Positions 11,697-23,120 of a stretch of DNA of 64,000 nucleotides are shown here, piece after piece. The stretch lies in contig JACGWO010000002.1 in NCBI GenBank assembly GCA_034509735.1, positions 29,559,636 through 29,623,635 of the forward strand, written 5' to 3'. Source of the DNA: Sesamum alatum (Eukaryota; Streptophyta; Magnoliopsida; Lamiales; Pedaliaceae). Every line of letters starts with the position of its first letter. Positions within the stretch are counted from its first letter, which is position 1. Under the pieces are notes generated by a model that saw only the letters and a list, made by a program, of their open reading frames with translations, searched no databases and had not been told where the DNA came from. A program made the translations under genes and the position numbers.

Positions 11697-13672
11697 TGAA
11701 AGGAATTGTGGATCGTCCCGGGAAAAGCGCGAATGCGGAAGCGCGGTATAATTAAAAAAATAAATGCGGAATTTAAACATGCTTTTGAATTAAAACACGT
11801 TTCAAAGGGTGTGCCTTTGAAATTTCCCGGGTGTTCGGTGTATCTCATGAATAAATCACATAAAAGAATCATGGAGGCCATAGGGTAGAAGATTAAAAGG
11901 GACGAAAACAATAAACGAGACCTACCCGTTGTCGTTTTCGTCTTCAACGGCTACACGCGTTGTTCCCCGTTTTGCACCAAGATCTCGTTCTTGAGACCCT
12001 CCAAATCGTGACACACGATCCACCCACGTATCTTGCACGTCGTGCTAGCAACGAACAAGTTAATATGTTGGAGTGGATGAATCAACAACACGTTATGAAT
12101 TAACGGTATTGATTCATCAAGTTCTAATGTTCCAAGAACAAGAGAACAAAGAAAATAATTTCTTGGAGTGTGAGAGAGAGAGAGGGCGGACGAGATGGAG
12201 GGAGAGAGAGCCGAGTGTGTGTGTGTGTTGTGTGTGTTGGAATTTCATCATCCTTCAACTTGTAGGATGCTAGGGGTTTATATAGAAGAGGAGTTTAATC
12301 CTCTTTAAACTCCTTCTTTTAAGAACTCTAATTTGACTAGGATTTTGACCTAGTCAAAGTCCTAGTCAAAGTAGTGTTTTGACCTAGTCAAAACAATCCT
12401 AGCCATCCATCTCTCCCATTGATCTCAACCGTTGATTTAATTTAATTTAATGGAATATTTAAAACCTATTTAAATATTTCCAAGAGGCTAAAATAAATAT
12501 AAATATTATTTAAGCCCATTAAATAAATCCCTTTGATAAATCTAATTTATCAATTTAATTCCTTATATCTAATAGAAGGAATTTATTTCTCCAAGAAAAA
12601 TAAAGGACCCGATTAAATCCAATTTAATCATTCCTTCACTCCAATATTTAATTCTTAATTAAATATCTAAATGTGTGTGGATAGTGTGTGACTCTTTAGG
12701 TTCACCTTTCAGCTAGACTTGGTCGGATTCCTAGAATCCTTCCGTTACCATGGGTGGCCATCTAGCAACGGTCCATGGCACTAGAGACTAGGTGAAATAT
12801 TCAGGGATGAACATTTAGGCTCTAACAGTACACTTGTCCTTCTGTCTTCGGTCTCATCACTTAGAGTCTAGGGCACGGAAAATGCAGGTACCCATTTGGA
12901 CCTAAGTGTCGGTCTGTCCTCACTAAACGCCGCAAGGGAATCCTTCCCTTCTGTTCAGTCACTGTGGCCACAGTTTTAGGGACAAGACCTAGAGTATACA
13001 TGAGACTCAACTGCCAAAACCTATTGACAGGAGACAGATCCTTTCTTGGAAACTACTGTCACTTTGCACACCAGAACTGCACTAGACATGGCTTATGACT
13101 ACCAAAGAGAATTCTGGCAATCTCTCACCATATCTAAGATACAGCCCTGATGTACAGGTAAACTCAGCAATTCCTCAAGTCAAAGGACTTGACCTGTACC
13201 GTTGGGACCGGGAATACACGTCATACCTTGCTGACCATACTCAAGGTCCTCCGTAAGACGGTTCCCGCGAGTCACCTCAGTCAGCTGCGTCCTCGCATGC
13301 TAACCCACTAACACTGCTTAGACGACCCTCGTCACCCGTCGATGAAACACGACAGCAGGTGCTTAGTGCAAGTCTCAAATGGAATCCCGGTACCCATTTT
13401 CGGGATTCCTTGACTTGGAGATTTCCGGACTGATTCGGGAAGACTGATTCCATGGACCTACCTCCAAGCGTAGTCCCAGTCCCCGAAATTGATTCTCAGT
13501 CCGTGGGCTTTGTTTGCATAGTGAACAGATATAGAAAAGTGAACACAAACAAAGTAATGCCAAATGAAATTCACTTCTTTATTCATCAATGATTTATCAA
13601 ACACTCATAATTGTCTAGACATAGGTTACATATACCCGCCAAAATTGGCTTACATGGTCACCTATTCTAACA
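11697..13672 (-). mobile_element. Solo LTR, family B (-)
   Basis: A complete 1976-bp LTR, with + strand ends TGAAAGGAATTG and CTATTCTAACA, flanked by GACGT on both sides and no internal region. It is therefore the product of LTR-LTR recombination after insertion. It has a TATA box at 12277-12284, the CTGTGGCCACAG palindrome at 12962-12973 and the shared CCATGG block near 12749-12795. It is nearly identical to the partial B2 5' LTR, apart from a few one- to three-base differences. Confidence 0.95.
12277..12284 (-). promoter_or_regulatory. TATA box of solo B LTR
   Basis: TATATAAA on the minus strand, in the same LTR position as in other B copies, upstream of AC and GA tracts. Confidence 0.5.
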
Positions 13673-13677
13673 GACGT
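13673..13677. repeat. TSD GACGT, right
   Basis: This is the right copy of the 5-bp duplication. The B1 leader continues directly after it. Confidence 0.88.
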
Positions 13678-14718
13678 GCCACGCCTCATGAGACCACGCT
13701 ATCGACCTAAATTAGCTTCCTCACTATGCCATGGATTGGAAGGCATGGACAGACTCCTAGAGTCCATGTCCACTTTGTCTAGGGTCTAATATTTAGACAT
13801 TGGTCCGACCAATGTGAGAGTTGTAAATGACCGAGATCTCATATATATATATATATATAAACACATTCATCCATAATGCGTAAATAAATAAATTGCATCT
13901 CATAGCAGTTATACGATAAATAAAACCATTCATTCATCATAACTGCCACATGCAAAATTAAAGCCTAGCACGCCCCTGTTGGATGATCACGAGCCCGAAT
14001 CTTGTGCGACCCACTGAGCCCGCAGTGGATCTATGGTCAATTTAGGGTTGGTCCTACACTATTACATTAAAAGTAACCCGATCATCATTCTGATGGGCCT
14101 TGGTCTCTTTTCTCTTTCAACTCTTCATGGAAACGCCTTGGATCCTCCATTCTGGGCTCTCCATTTGGACCTTCCTTCTTCTCCACCAAATACATAAAAA
14201 ATAAAAACCTCACTCCTATTCTACTCTCATTACATATGTAAAAAGAAACCCCAGCGAAAACCCGGGAGAGTACATTAGGAGGGAGAAAGAACGCCTTATT
14301 ATTCCAAGGCAACTAGAAGGGGAGAAGGAGAAAGCAGAAAGAGGCACACAGGCCCAACATTAACATTAAACCATACATTCGGTCTAGGGCTCGCGATCAT
14401 CCATTTCTATTAAAGACACATAATCACATGATCTAATCACATAAACACATGCTAATATTCCATGATTACCAATCACATCAATCCACTATAAATAAATGCG
14501 CTACGTATAAAAAATATGGTACAACCGTTGACAATCATTTTTTTCGTCTAGGAAGACCCTTCCTCATTATTTGTAGGTAAGTTATTCCCGGAATTCCAAA
14601 TCCAATAAACTCAACCTCCCAAATAATGTTCTTAAAGAAAATAGGCAAAATTAAATAAAAATGAACTTTTCAGAATAATCCAAAAAATTAAAAAATAACG
14701 AAAAAAAACAGTAACGTC

Positions 14719-15340
14719 AACCGGCCGCCGACACCAGCAGCAGTCTGCCGGCGCCTGCGAGTCAGCAGGCCCAGCCTGCTGCCCCTGCGCAGGCAGGCCC
14801 AGCCTGCTGCCCCTGCGCAGGCAGGCCCCTGCCTGCCCGCGCGCGCGCAGGCCCGCAGCACTGCGCACGCCCGCACGCTCTGGCAGGTCGCCGTGCGCGC
14901 AGGCACCTCTATCCGCGCACGCCAACTTGCTGGCCGCCTGCGTGAGCCTGCCTTGCGCAGGCCGTGCACGTGCATCGAGCGTGCACGCGACCCTCCTGTA
15001 CGCAAGTCGCGTGCGCACGCGACCTTCCTGTACGCAAGTCGTGCGCGCGCACGCAGACTCTGCTGTCTGCGTGCTTGCACGCCTGGTGGCGCCGCCTCAT
15101 GTGTGCGCAGGCGCCCCAACGTGTTAGCCTGGCGAGCGCGCGCGGGCTTCCCTGCCCGCATGCGTGCGTGCCCGGCCACCCGTCTGCGCCTATTGCTCGG
15201 CCGCACGCGCGGTGGCCCAGATCCCCGCGCGCCATGCGCGCCTGGCGAATGCACCCGCACGCAGGCTCCCCTGCCTGCGCGCGCCCGCCTCGCCTGACAG
15301 CACAGCGCGCGGTCAGCCACCGGCTAGCCGCGTGCTGCAT
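14719..15340. repeat. GC/CpG-rich leader tract (B1)
   Basis: About 620 bp, GC-rich and dense in CpG, with local tandem repeats. These are an exact 28-bp unit twice at 14768-14823 and a 32-34 bp unit containing CTGTACGCAAGTCG twice at 14985-15050. All six frames stay open over long stretches because stop codons are rare in such sequence. The predicted Arg/Ala/Cys-rich peptides are artefacts. It sits between the primer site and gag, as in B2. Confidence 0.85.
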
Positions 15341-15516
15341 TTTCTCCATTTCATTTGATTTTGCCCCCGTTTCGCAAGAAAAATAGAAAATACCAACAGC
15401 ACCAAAATCATACGTAATTGAAAGTAAGAAAAGGACATGCTTTACGATAAAAAATATCAAGAAATAAATTAAAACATGCCAAACACGTTTCATGCTTAAC
15501 GCACACAAAATCCTGG

Positions 15517-15528
15517 GCTCTGATACCA
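15517..15528 (-). promoter_or_regulatory. Primer binding site of B1
   Basis: GCTCTGATACCA on the + strand is the reverse complement of TGGTATCAGAGC. It lies one base from the LTR stump at 15530. Confidence 0.9.
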
Positions 15529-15529
15529 C

Positions 15530-15550
15530 TGAAAGCCTCAAGTAGGCGTG
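15530..15550 (-). repeat. Stump of B1 5' LTR
   Basis: TGAAAGCCTCAAGTAGGCG matches the terminal bases of the B' LTR at 5974. It runs straight into RNase H of copy B2. The rest of this LTR, about 1.95 kb, is deleted. The join is within a short shared GTGG/TTGC stretch. Confidence 0.8.
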
Positions 15551-18500
15551 GTTGCTTGCTTGGAACTTTTCCAAGCCACTACTCCTCCGTTGAGTTTGAA
15601 TACATATCCCGATTGAGACTTGGCATCATCGTCATCAGACTGGAAGCTAGCGTCGCTAAAGCCTTCCAGAATAAGTTCTCCATTGCCATGGACCAAGAAC
15701 ATTTCCTTAGTCCTCCTAAGGTACTTAAGGATGCCCTTAACGGCATTCCAATGTGCCTCTCCTGCACAGGACTGATATCTGCTTGTCACGCTCAAAGCGT
15801 ATGCAATGTCAGGCCTGGTGCAATGGACCGCATATTGGATGCTACCTACGGCAGAAGCATAGGGGATGACTTTCATCTTTTCAAGTTCCTCATCAGTCTG
15901 CGGGGACTGCTTCTTGGATAACTTGATCCCATGCCTTATTGGAAGGAATCCTCGTTTGGAGTTGTCCATTCGATATCTCTTTAGGACTTTCTCTATATAC
16001 GAGTTTTGGGTGAGCCCTAACATCCTTTTAGATCTGTCCCTGACAATCTGGATGCCTAGGATGTAGGAGGCTTCACCCAAGTCCTTCATGGAAAACTTGG
16101 TTGACAACCATGCTTTTGTGTTTCCTAACATTCTGACGTCATTACCAATGAGCAGAATGTCATCCACGTAAAGCACTTAGGAACACTATAGAGCTCCCAC
16201 TGACCTTCTTGTATACACAAGGGTCGGATTCGTTTTTGATGAAGTCATATCCCCGTATTACTTCATCAAATCGAATGTTCTAACTTCGGGATGCTTGTTT
16301 GAGGCCATAGATGGACTTCTGGAGACGACAGACCTTCTGTTCTTCTCCAGTGACCGTGACACCCTCCGGCTGATCCATATAGATCTCTTCTTCAACGAAA
16401 CCGTTGAGGAAGGCCGTTTTTTACGTCCATCTGCCATATTTCATAGTCATACCATGCTGCTATGGCAAGCAGGATCCGAATGGACTTAGCCATGGCTACT
16501 GGCGAGTAGGTATCCTCAAAATCGACCCCGGGTCGTTGAGTGTATCCCTTAGCTACAAGCCTAGCCTTAAAGGTTGTGACTTCTCCATCAACGCCGAGTT
16601 TGCGCTTGTAGACCCACTTACAGCCTACTGGCTTAACACTTTTCAGTGGATCTACGAGTCTCCAAACTTGGTTCTCGCTCATGGAGTCCATTTCGGTCTT
16701 CATGGCCTCAAGCCATTTCCCGGAGTCGATGTCAGACATCGCTTCCCCGTATGTCTTAGGATCGTTATCCAGAAGATCGGTCGCACCTAGAAACCCATAT
16801 CTCACTGGAGGTCTGGATTCTCTAGTAGACCTACGGAGGACGGGAACGTCAGTGGTGACTGTGGGCGCTGACTGTATCGGAGCCGGCGGTTCAGGGACCG
16901 GGACTGGCCTTTCTTGAGGTTGTCCTTCATGCCTAGCATGTTGGACTTCTCTAGGTTGGTCAGTCCTCCGTTCATTAATCCTGAATCCTCTTGGTGAGGT
17001 TTCCGCGGCTATTTCTGATGGCTGAGTTCCATCACTTGATTCCTCAAGGATCAGCTCATCAGGTTGGATATCCTCTGTGAAGCCTTGCTTCAAGAATACT
17101 GCATTCCTTGAAACAAATACCTTTTGTTCCAAAGGGTCATAAAAGTAATAACCCGCAGTTTCTTTAGGGTATCCAACGAACCTGCATAGGCTAGACCTGG
17201 ATTCTAGCTTATCTCCCACTAACCTCTTGACGTATGCGGGGCTACCCCACACTTTCAAGTAGTTGTAGGACGCAGGCTTGCCGTGCCATATCTCATATGG
17301 CGTTTGGGTCAATGCACTGGTAGGCGCCAAATTCAACAACTTGGCTGCCGTTTCTAATGCATAACCCCAAAACGATAAGGGCAATTTGGTAAAACTCATC
17401 ATGGACCGAACCATGTCCAACAGGGTTCGGTTCCTCCTTTCAGAGACGCCATTTAACTGTGGTGTTCCGGGAGGTGTCCATTCCGATATTATACCATTTT
17501 CTTTTAGATAATCTAGGAATTCGGCACTAAGGTATTCACCGCCTCGGTCTGACCGTAGGACTTTAATTTTGCAGTTGGTCTGGTTCTCCACTTCAAGCCT
17601 GAATTCTTTAAAACCTCTCAAGAGCTTCAGACTTGTACCTCATCAGGTAAACATAACCGTACCGTGAATGATCATCGGTGAAGGTTATGAAGTAGGAGAA
17701 CCCACCTCGGGCCTGCGTCCTTAGTGGTCCACATACGTCTGTATGGACCAAGTCCAACAGACCTGTGGCAAGCCTGCTTTGTCCTACAAAGGGCTTTTTG
17801 GTCATTTTCCCTCTTAGACAAGACTCACAAGTTGGTAGATCACTCAAGTCCCCAACCTCTAGGTTCTTTGAGTCTACCAACCTTTTCATCCTATCTTGGG
17901 ATATGTGACCTAGCCTAGCGTGCCACAGACGTGCGTTCCCGTTATTATCTAATTTCCGTTTGTGTTGAGCGTTAAGAACGAAATTCGTTTGTTGCAAGAT
18001 ATAGAGCCCGTTGTGCAATGTACCAAGTAGATGAGCAATTCCACACCTCATCAAATAAAAGCAATTTTTATTGATTCTGAACTCATAACCACTATTGTCC
18101 AACAATGGAATGGAAATGATGTTCTTAATCATACTAGGTACAAAATAAACCTGCTCTAATTCTATGCTAATGGTATCACTAATTACTAAAGTGGCGGATC
18201 CTACTGCTTCTGCCGAGATGGCCTTGCCATTTCCAAGCTTCAGGATCATGTCCCCGCTACTTAGTTTTCTGCTTCTTTTCAGCACCTGCAAATTATTGCA
18301 AATGTGAGCTCCACAGCCGGTATCCAATACCCAAGAGGCAGAATTAGTGACCATGTTAACCTCAATCACAAATATACCTTGGTTTGAGAAGAGTTTGGGG
18401 CACTCTCTCTTCCAATGCCCTTTCTCACGGCAGTTGATACATATGTCATATGCCTTTGACTGTTGCTTGGAGACAACCTTTCCCTTTCCTTTGCCTTTCC

Positions 18501-19239
18501 CCTCTTTGGCAATGGGAACACTTTGAGTGTTCGTAGCTGCTATGACGGCTTTTCCCTTCCCCTTCTGCTTTTTCCAACGTCCGGCACCCTTGCCTTTCGT
18601 CTTGGAAGTTGAAGCACCTCCAAACAATACCGAAGGCGTGGACTTCTTAGTCGTTGCCTCGTATTGCACCAACATATTGATCAACTCATGAATGCCCTTC
18701 TCAAGTGTATTCATGTTATAGTTGACGATAAATTGGTCGAAGGAGGGTGGGAGTGACTGAAGGATCACATCTATGTACGTTTCATTATCGAGACCTGCCT
18801 TTAGGTCCTCGAGCTTTTCCACTAGGGTAAGCATTTTAACCCCATGCTCTTGTACAGAGGATCCTTCTGTCATTTTAGTTCCAAAGAACGCCTTGGTCGC
18901 GACATACCTAGTATGCCGGTCCGGGACTGCATAGCAATCCTTAAGGCGAGCCATAATGGAAGGGACATCGTCTAGCCTTTCATATTGCTTCTGAATCTCA
19001 TTGGTCATCGAAGCAAGTATGATGCTACGGACCTTCCGGTTATCCTTATGCCAAGTCTCGAACGTCTCACGTTCTTCTGGCGTGGATCCTTCCGGTAAGG
19101 TCCTAGGGAGAGGCTCGTCCATGACGTAGCCTTGGTTCTCGTAATCTAGGACTATCCTGAGATTGCGCAACCAGTCGTTGTAATTTGTTCCATTGAATTT
19201 GTTTGTCTCAAGAATGGTTGATAGTGGGTTCTTAGACAT
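15551..19239 (-). pseudogene. Copia gag-pol, copy B2 (best preserved B copy)
   Basis: About 3.69 kb covering GAG, PR, IN, RT and most of RNase H. The start is MSKNPLSTILETNKFNG at 19239. A 543-residue open stretch covers GAG, knuckle CINCREKGHWKREC (about 18398-18441), protease DTGCGAHIC (about 18320), HARLGH, CESCLRGK and the first integrase Asp (HTDVCGPL, about 17740). The frame then shifts near 17615, in an A-run. The next stretch has SDRGGEYL and PQLNGVSERRN, so the DDE residues are present, then RT to MDVK. Further one-base shifts are near 16425 (T-run) and 16181. A TGG-to-TAG stop is near 16280. VLYVDDILLIGND (about 16170) is intact. RNase H is cut in SSKQATT, so the C-terminus is missing. 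Three of the shifts are homopolymer changes and may be assembly errors. Confidence 0.9.
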
Positions 19240-19613
19240 TTTAAAATCTACATTTAGAAAACAACGCGCGATCAGCAGAAAATAAAGACGGTGGTTTGAT
19301 GAAATAATTAAATGCTTGGTCTTTAGTCATTTAATCCTCCCACTATTTATACGAAAACACGGTACTCTCAAACGTGATTTTCGAGAAATCCTTTCCTAGT
19401 GGGCTTGGGATCCACAGCGATTTTTCCCATACCCTGCTTTTACGATTCGCATGGAAAAGATCCTGTGGGAGGTATTCCATACCATTCTCGTTCCACGAGA
19501 TTCCCAAGATTATTGCCTCACCCTTTGCATGATCCCGAGGACTCCAAGCGAATCATGCTAATTGGGCGTTAGACCCGACCCAATCGACCGAGCCATGGAC
19601 CCACTAGTACCCC

Positions 19614-19703
19614 CACGACTCGTGAGACAGGTAACAGCAGCCCATTTTTCGTTCATGACACAATGCAGCTTCTTTTAAGTACAATAACGTGCCACGACTC
19701 GTG
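19614..19703 (-). promoter_or_regulatory. Paired 11-bp palindromes in leader (B2)
   Basis: CACGACTCGTG on the + strand at 19614-19624 and 19693-19703, each followed by AGAC. This is the same motif pair as in A leaders, about 400 bp upstream of gag. The function is unknown. Confidence 0.5.
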
Positions 19704-20764
19704 AGACCACGCTATTGACCTAAAACAGCTTCCTCACTGTGCCATGGATTGGAAGGCATGGACAAACTCCTAGAGTTCATGTCCACTTTATCTAGGGTCT
19801 AATATTTCAACATTGGTCCAACCAATGTGAGAGTAGTGAATGACCGAGATCTCATAATATATCCATACATTCATCCATAATGCATAAATAAAATCCATCC
19901 ATAGCAGTTATATGATAAATAAAAGCCATTCATCCATCATAATAACCACATGCAAAATTAAAGCCTAGCACGCCCCTGTTGGATGATCACGAGCCCAAAT
20001 CCTATGCGACCCACTGAGCCCGCAGTGGATCTATGGTCAATCTAGGGTTGGTCCTATACTATTACAATAATAGTAACCCAATCATCATGCTGATGGGCCT
20101 TGGTCTCTTTTTCCCTTTCTTCACTTCATGGAAAACGCCAAGGGACCTCCGGTCTGGGCTCTCCATGTGGTCCTTCCTTCTTCTCCACCAATTACAAAAA
20201 AATGGAAACCTCACTCCTAGTCTACTCTCATTACATATTAAAAAGTAGAAACCCCAGCGAAAACCCGGGGGGAGTACATAAGGAGGGAGGTAGAAAGCCG
20301 TATTATTCCAAGGCACTAGAAAGAGAGAAGGAGAAAGCAGTTAAAGAGGCACACAGGCCCAACAGAAAATTAAACCATACATCCGGTCTAGGGCTCGTGA
20401 TCATCCATTTCCATCCAACACACATAATCACATGATCCAATCACATAATTACAATATACAATAATTCATGATTTCCAATCATAATAATCCAAAACAGAAA
20501 TAAATGATCATGTGCGCAACGTGTGAAAAATAAAACACAAATATTGGTAATAATATTTTTCTCGTCTTAGGAAAACCTTTCCTCATTATTTTAAGTAAAA
20601 TAACCCCGGGATTCCAAATCCAATTTATTTTACTCCTAAAATAATGTCTTTAGGAATTTAGGCAAAATTGAACCCAAAAAACGAATTTTCAGAATTAATT
20701 CAAAATTAAAACTGAAAAGTAAATAATAAATAAAAATAATAATGCTAGGGTTTCAAAAACCCTA

Positions 20765-21342
20765 GCTGCAGCAGCCGCCGGCCGCCGCCCACCGGCAGCA
20801 GCCGGCAGGCCGTGCGCGCAGGGCAGCAGGCCCAGCCTGCCGCCCCTGCGCGCGCAGGCCCTTGCCTGCGTGCGCGCGCGCCTGGCCGGCAGCGCGCTGC
20901 GCGGCCTGGTGTTCCGGCAGGCCGTCGCGCGCGCAGGCTCCTCTGCCTCGCGCGCGCCGGCCTGCTGGTCGCCAGCCGCGTGCCTGCGCTGTGCAGTGCG
21001 CGCGCGCGCAGACGCGCACTGGGCACGCCCGCCGGGCGCGCGCGCGCAGACGCCTCCGTCTGCGTGCGCGGCGCGCCTGGCAGCGCGCCTGGTGCCGTCC
21101 GCGCGCGGGCTCTCCGCCCGACAGCCTTGCGCGCACGCGCGCGCGCATGAGCGCGCCTTCCGGCCGCGCGCGCGCAGACACCCTCGTCTGCCGCGCGCGC
21201 GGCTGGAGGCACCCCTTGCGCGCGCGCTGCCCCTGCGCGGCCGGCTGGGCGGCGCGTGCAGGCTACCCTTGCCTGCGCGCGTCTGCCCTGCCGGCAGCGC
21301 TCGGCTGCGCACGGCCAGCCTTCCCGGCTGGCCGGCTGTGGC
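20765..21342. repeat. GC/CpG-rich leader tract (B2)
   Basis: About 580 bp of very GC-rich DNA full of CGCGCG runs, between the primer site and gag. Long frames on both strands are composition artefacts. It differs from the B1 tract in repeat content although the flanks align well, so it evolves faster than the rest of the leader. Confidence 0.85.
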
Positions 21343-21540
21343 GTTTCTCGTTTTTAGTTCAAATTTTCCCCGTTTCCCAAGAAAAACAGAAAAATACCAA
21401 TATTCAGAATTTCACACGAATTAAAAGCAATAAAACAACATGCTTTAATAATCAAGAAAATCAAGATTCAATTAAAACATGCTCAAAACACGTTTCATGC
21501 TTAAAACGCACATAAACCCTAGGCCTATACACTGAACCGG

Positions 21541-21552
21541 GCTCTGATACCA
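21541..21552 (-). promoter_or_regulatory. Primer binding site of B2
   Basis: GCTCTGATACCA on the + strand, one base from the LTR end TGAAAGGAATTG, marks the minus-strand 5' LTR boundary. Confidence 0.92.
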
Positions 21553-21553
21553 C

Positions 21554-23120
21554 TGAAAGGAATTGTGGATCGTCCCGGGAAAAGCGCGAATGCGGAAGCG
21601 CGGTATAATTAAAAAAATAAATGCGGAATTTAAACATGCTTTTGAATTAAAACACGTTTCAAAGGGTGTGCCTTTGAAATTTCCCGGGTGTTCGGTGTAT
21701 CTCATGAATAAATCACATAAAAGAATCATGGAGGCCATAGGGTAGAAAGATTAAAAGGGACGAAAACAATAAACGAGACCTACCCGTTGTCGTTTTCGTC
21801 TTCAACGGCTACACGCGTTGTTCCCGTTTTGCACCAAGATCTCGTTCTTGAGACCCTCCAAATCGTGACACACGATCCACCCACGTATCTTGCACGTCGT
21901 GCTAGCAACGAACAAGTTAATATGTTGGAGTGGATGAATCAACAACACGTTATGAATTAACGGTATTGATTCATCAAGTTCTAATGTTCCAAGAACAAGA
22001 GAACAAAGAAAATAATTTCTTGGAGTGTGAGAGAGAGAGAGGGCGGACGAGATGGAGGGGAGAGAGAGCCGAGTGTGTGTGTGTGTTGTGTGTGTTGGAA
22101 TTTCATCATCCTTCAACTTGTAGGATGCTAGGGGTTTATATAGAAGAGGAGTTTAATCCTCTTTAAACTCCTTCTTTTAAGAACTCTAATTTGACTAGGA
22201 TTTTGACCTAGTCAAAGTCCTAGTCAAAGTAGTGTTTTGACCTAGTCAAAACAATCCTAGCCATCCATCTCTCCCATTGATCTCAACCGTTGATTTAATT
22301 TAATTTAATGGAATATTTAAAACCTATTTAAATATTTCCAAGAGGCTAAAATAAATATAAATATTATTTAAGCCCATTAAATAAATCCCTTTGATAAATC
22401 TAATTTATCAATTTAATTCCTTATATCTAATAGAAGGAATTTATTTCTCCAAGAAAATAAAGGACCCGATTAAATCCAATTTAATCATTCCTTCACTCCA
22501 ATATTTAATTCTTAATTAAATATCTAAATGTGTGTGGATAGTGTGTGACTCTTTAGGTTCACCTTTCAGCTAGACTTGGTCGGATTCCTAGAATCCTTCC
22601 GTTACATGGGTGGCCATCTAGCAACGGTCCATGGCACTAGAGACTAGGTGAAATATTCAGGGATGAACATTTAGGCTCTAACAGTACACTTGTCCTTCTG
22701 TCTTCGTCTCATCACTTAGAGTCTAGGGCACGGAAAATGCAGGTACCCCATTTTGGACCTAAGTGTCGGTCTGTCCTCACTAAACGCCGCAAGGGAATCC
22801 TTCCCTTCTGTTCAGTCACTGTGGCCACAGTTTTAGGGACAAGACCTAGAGTATACATGAGACTCAACTGCCAAAACCTATTGACAGGAGACAGATCCTT
22901 TCTTGGAAACTACTGTCACTTTGCACACCAGAACTGCACTAGACATGGCTTATGACTACCAAAGAGAATTCTGGCAATCTCTCACCATATCTAAGATACA
23001 GCCCTGATGTACAGGTAAACTCAGCAATTCCTCAAGTCAAAGGACTTGACCTGTACCGTTGGGACCGGGAATACACGTCATACCTTGCTGACCATACTCA
23101 AGGTCCTCCGTAAGACGGTT
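21554..23120 (-). repeat. Partial 5' LTR of copy B2
   Basis: 1567 bp of B LTR, nearly identical to the solo LTR at 11697-13672. It has TATA at 22135-22142 and the CTGTGGCCACAG palindrome at 22819-22830. About 410 bp of the LTR start is missing. At 23120 it meets a B LTR in the opposite orientation. Confidence 0.88.

Larger units (their letters stand above)
11242..15516 (-). other. Leader of copy B1, interrupted by a solo LTR
   Basis: This is the non-coding leader between primer site and gag. It consists of 11242-11696 and 13673-15516, split by the solo LTR. It has diverged copies of the paired palindrome (near 11620 and 13678), a short TA microsatellite at about 13842-13859, and the GC-rich tract. 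No gene is supported. Confidence 0.8.
5974..15550 (-). mobile_element. Copia element B1 (-), partial, inserted in A1 integrase
   Basis: Read on the minus strand this has a primer site (15517-15528), leader, gag-pol, polypurine tract and complete 3' LTR (5974-7947). The 5' LTR is missing except for about 20 bp at 15530-15550. A solo B LTR is nested in the leader. The left end interrupts A1 integrase at 5973. The matching right-hand A1 sequence is not found next to it, so flanking DNA was later lost. Confidence 0.82.
19240..21540 (-). other. Leader of copy B2
   Basis: A 2.3-kb non-coding leader from primer site to gag, like that of B1 but uninterrupted. It contains the paired palindromes and the GC-rich tract. 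Short frames within it are not conserved with B1. Confidence 0.82.
15551..23120 (-). mobile_element. Copia element B2 (-), lacking its 3' end
   Basis: Minus-strand order is partial 5' LTR (21554-23120), primer site, leader with GC tract, then gag-pol ending in RNase H at about 15551. The end of RNase H, the polypurine tract and the 3' LTR were lost in the deletion that joined it to B1. The far end of the 5' LTR is also lost at an inverted junction. Confidence 0.85.

Noticed and set aside
14632..15574. Long Arg/Ala/Cys-rich reading frames on both strands of the GC tracts (also 2433-2799, 20695-21515, 32712-33000)
   Set aside because: They are open in all frames because stop codons are rare in GC-rich repeats. 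The peptides are low complexity and not conserved between copies.
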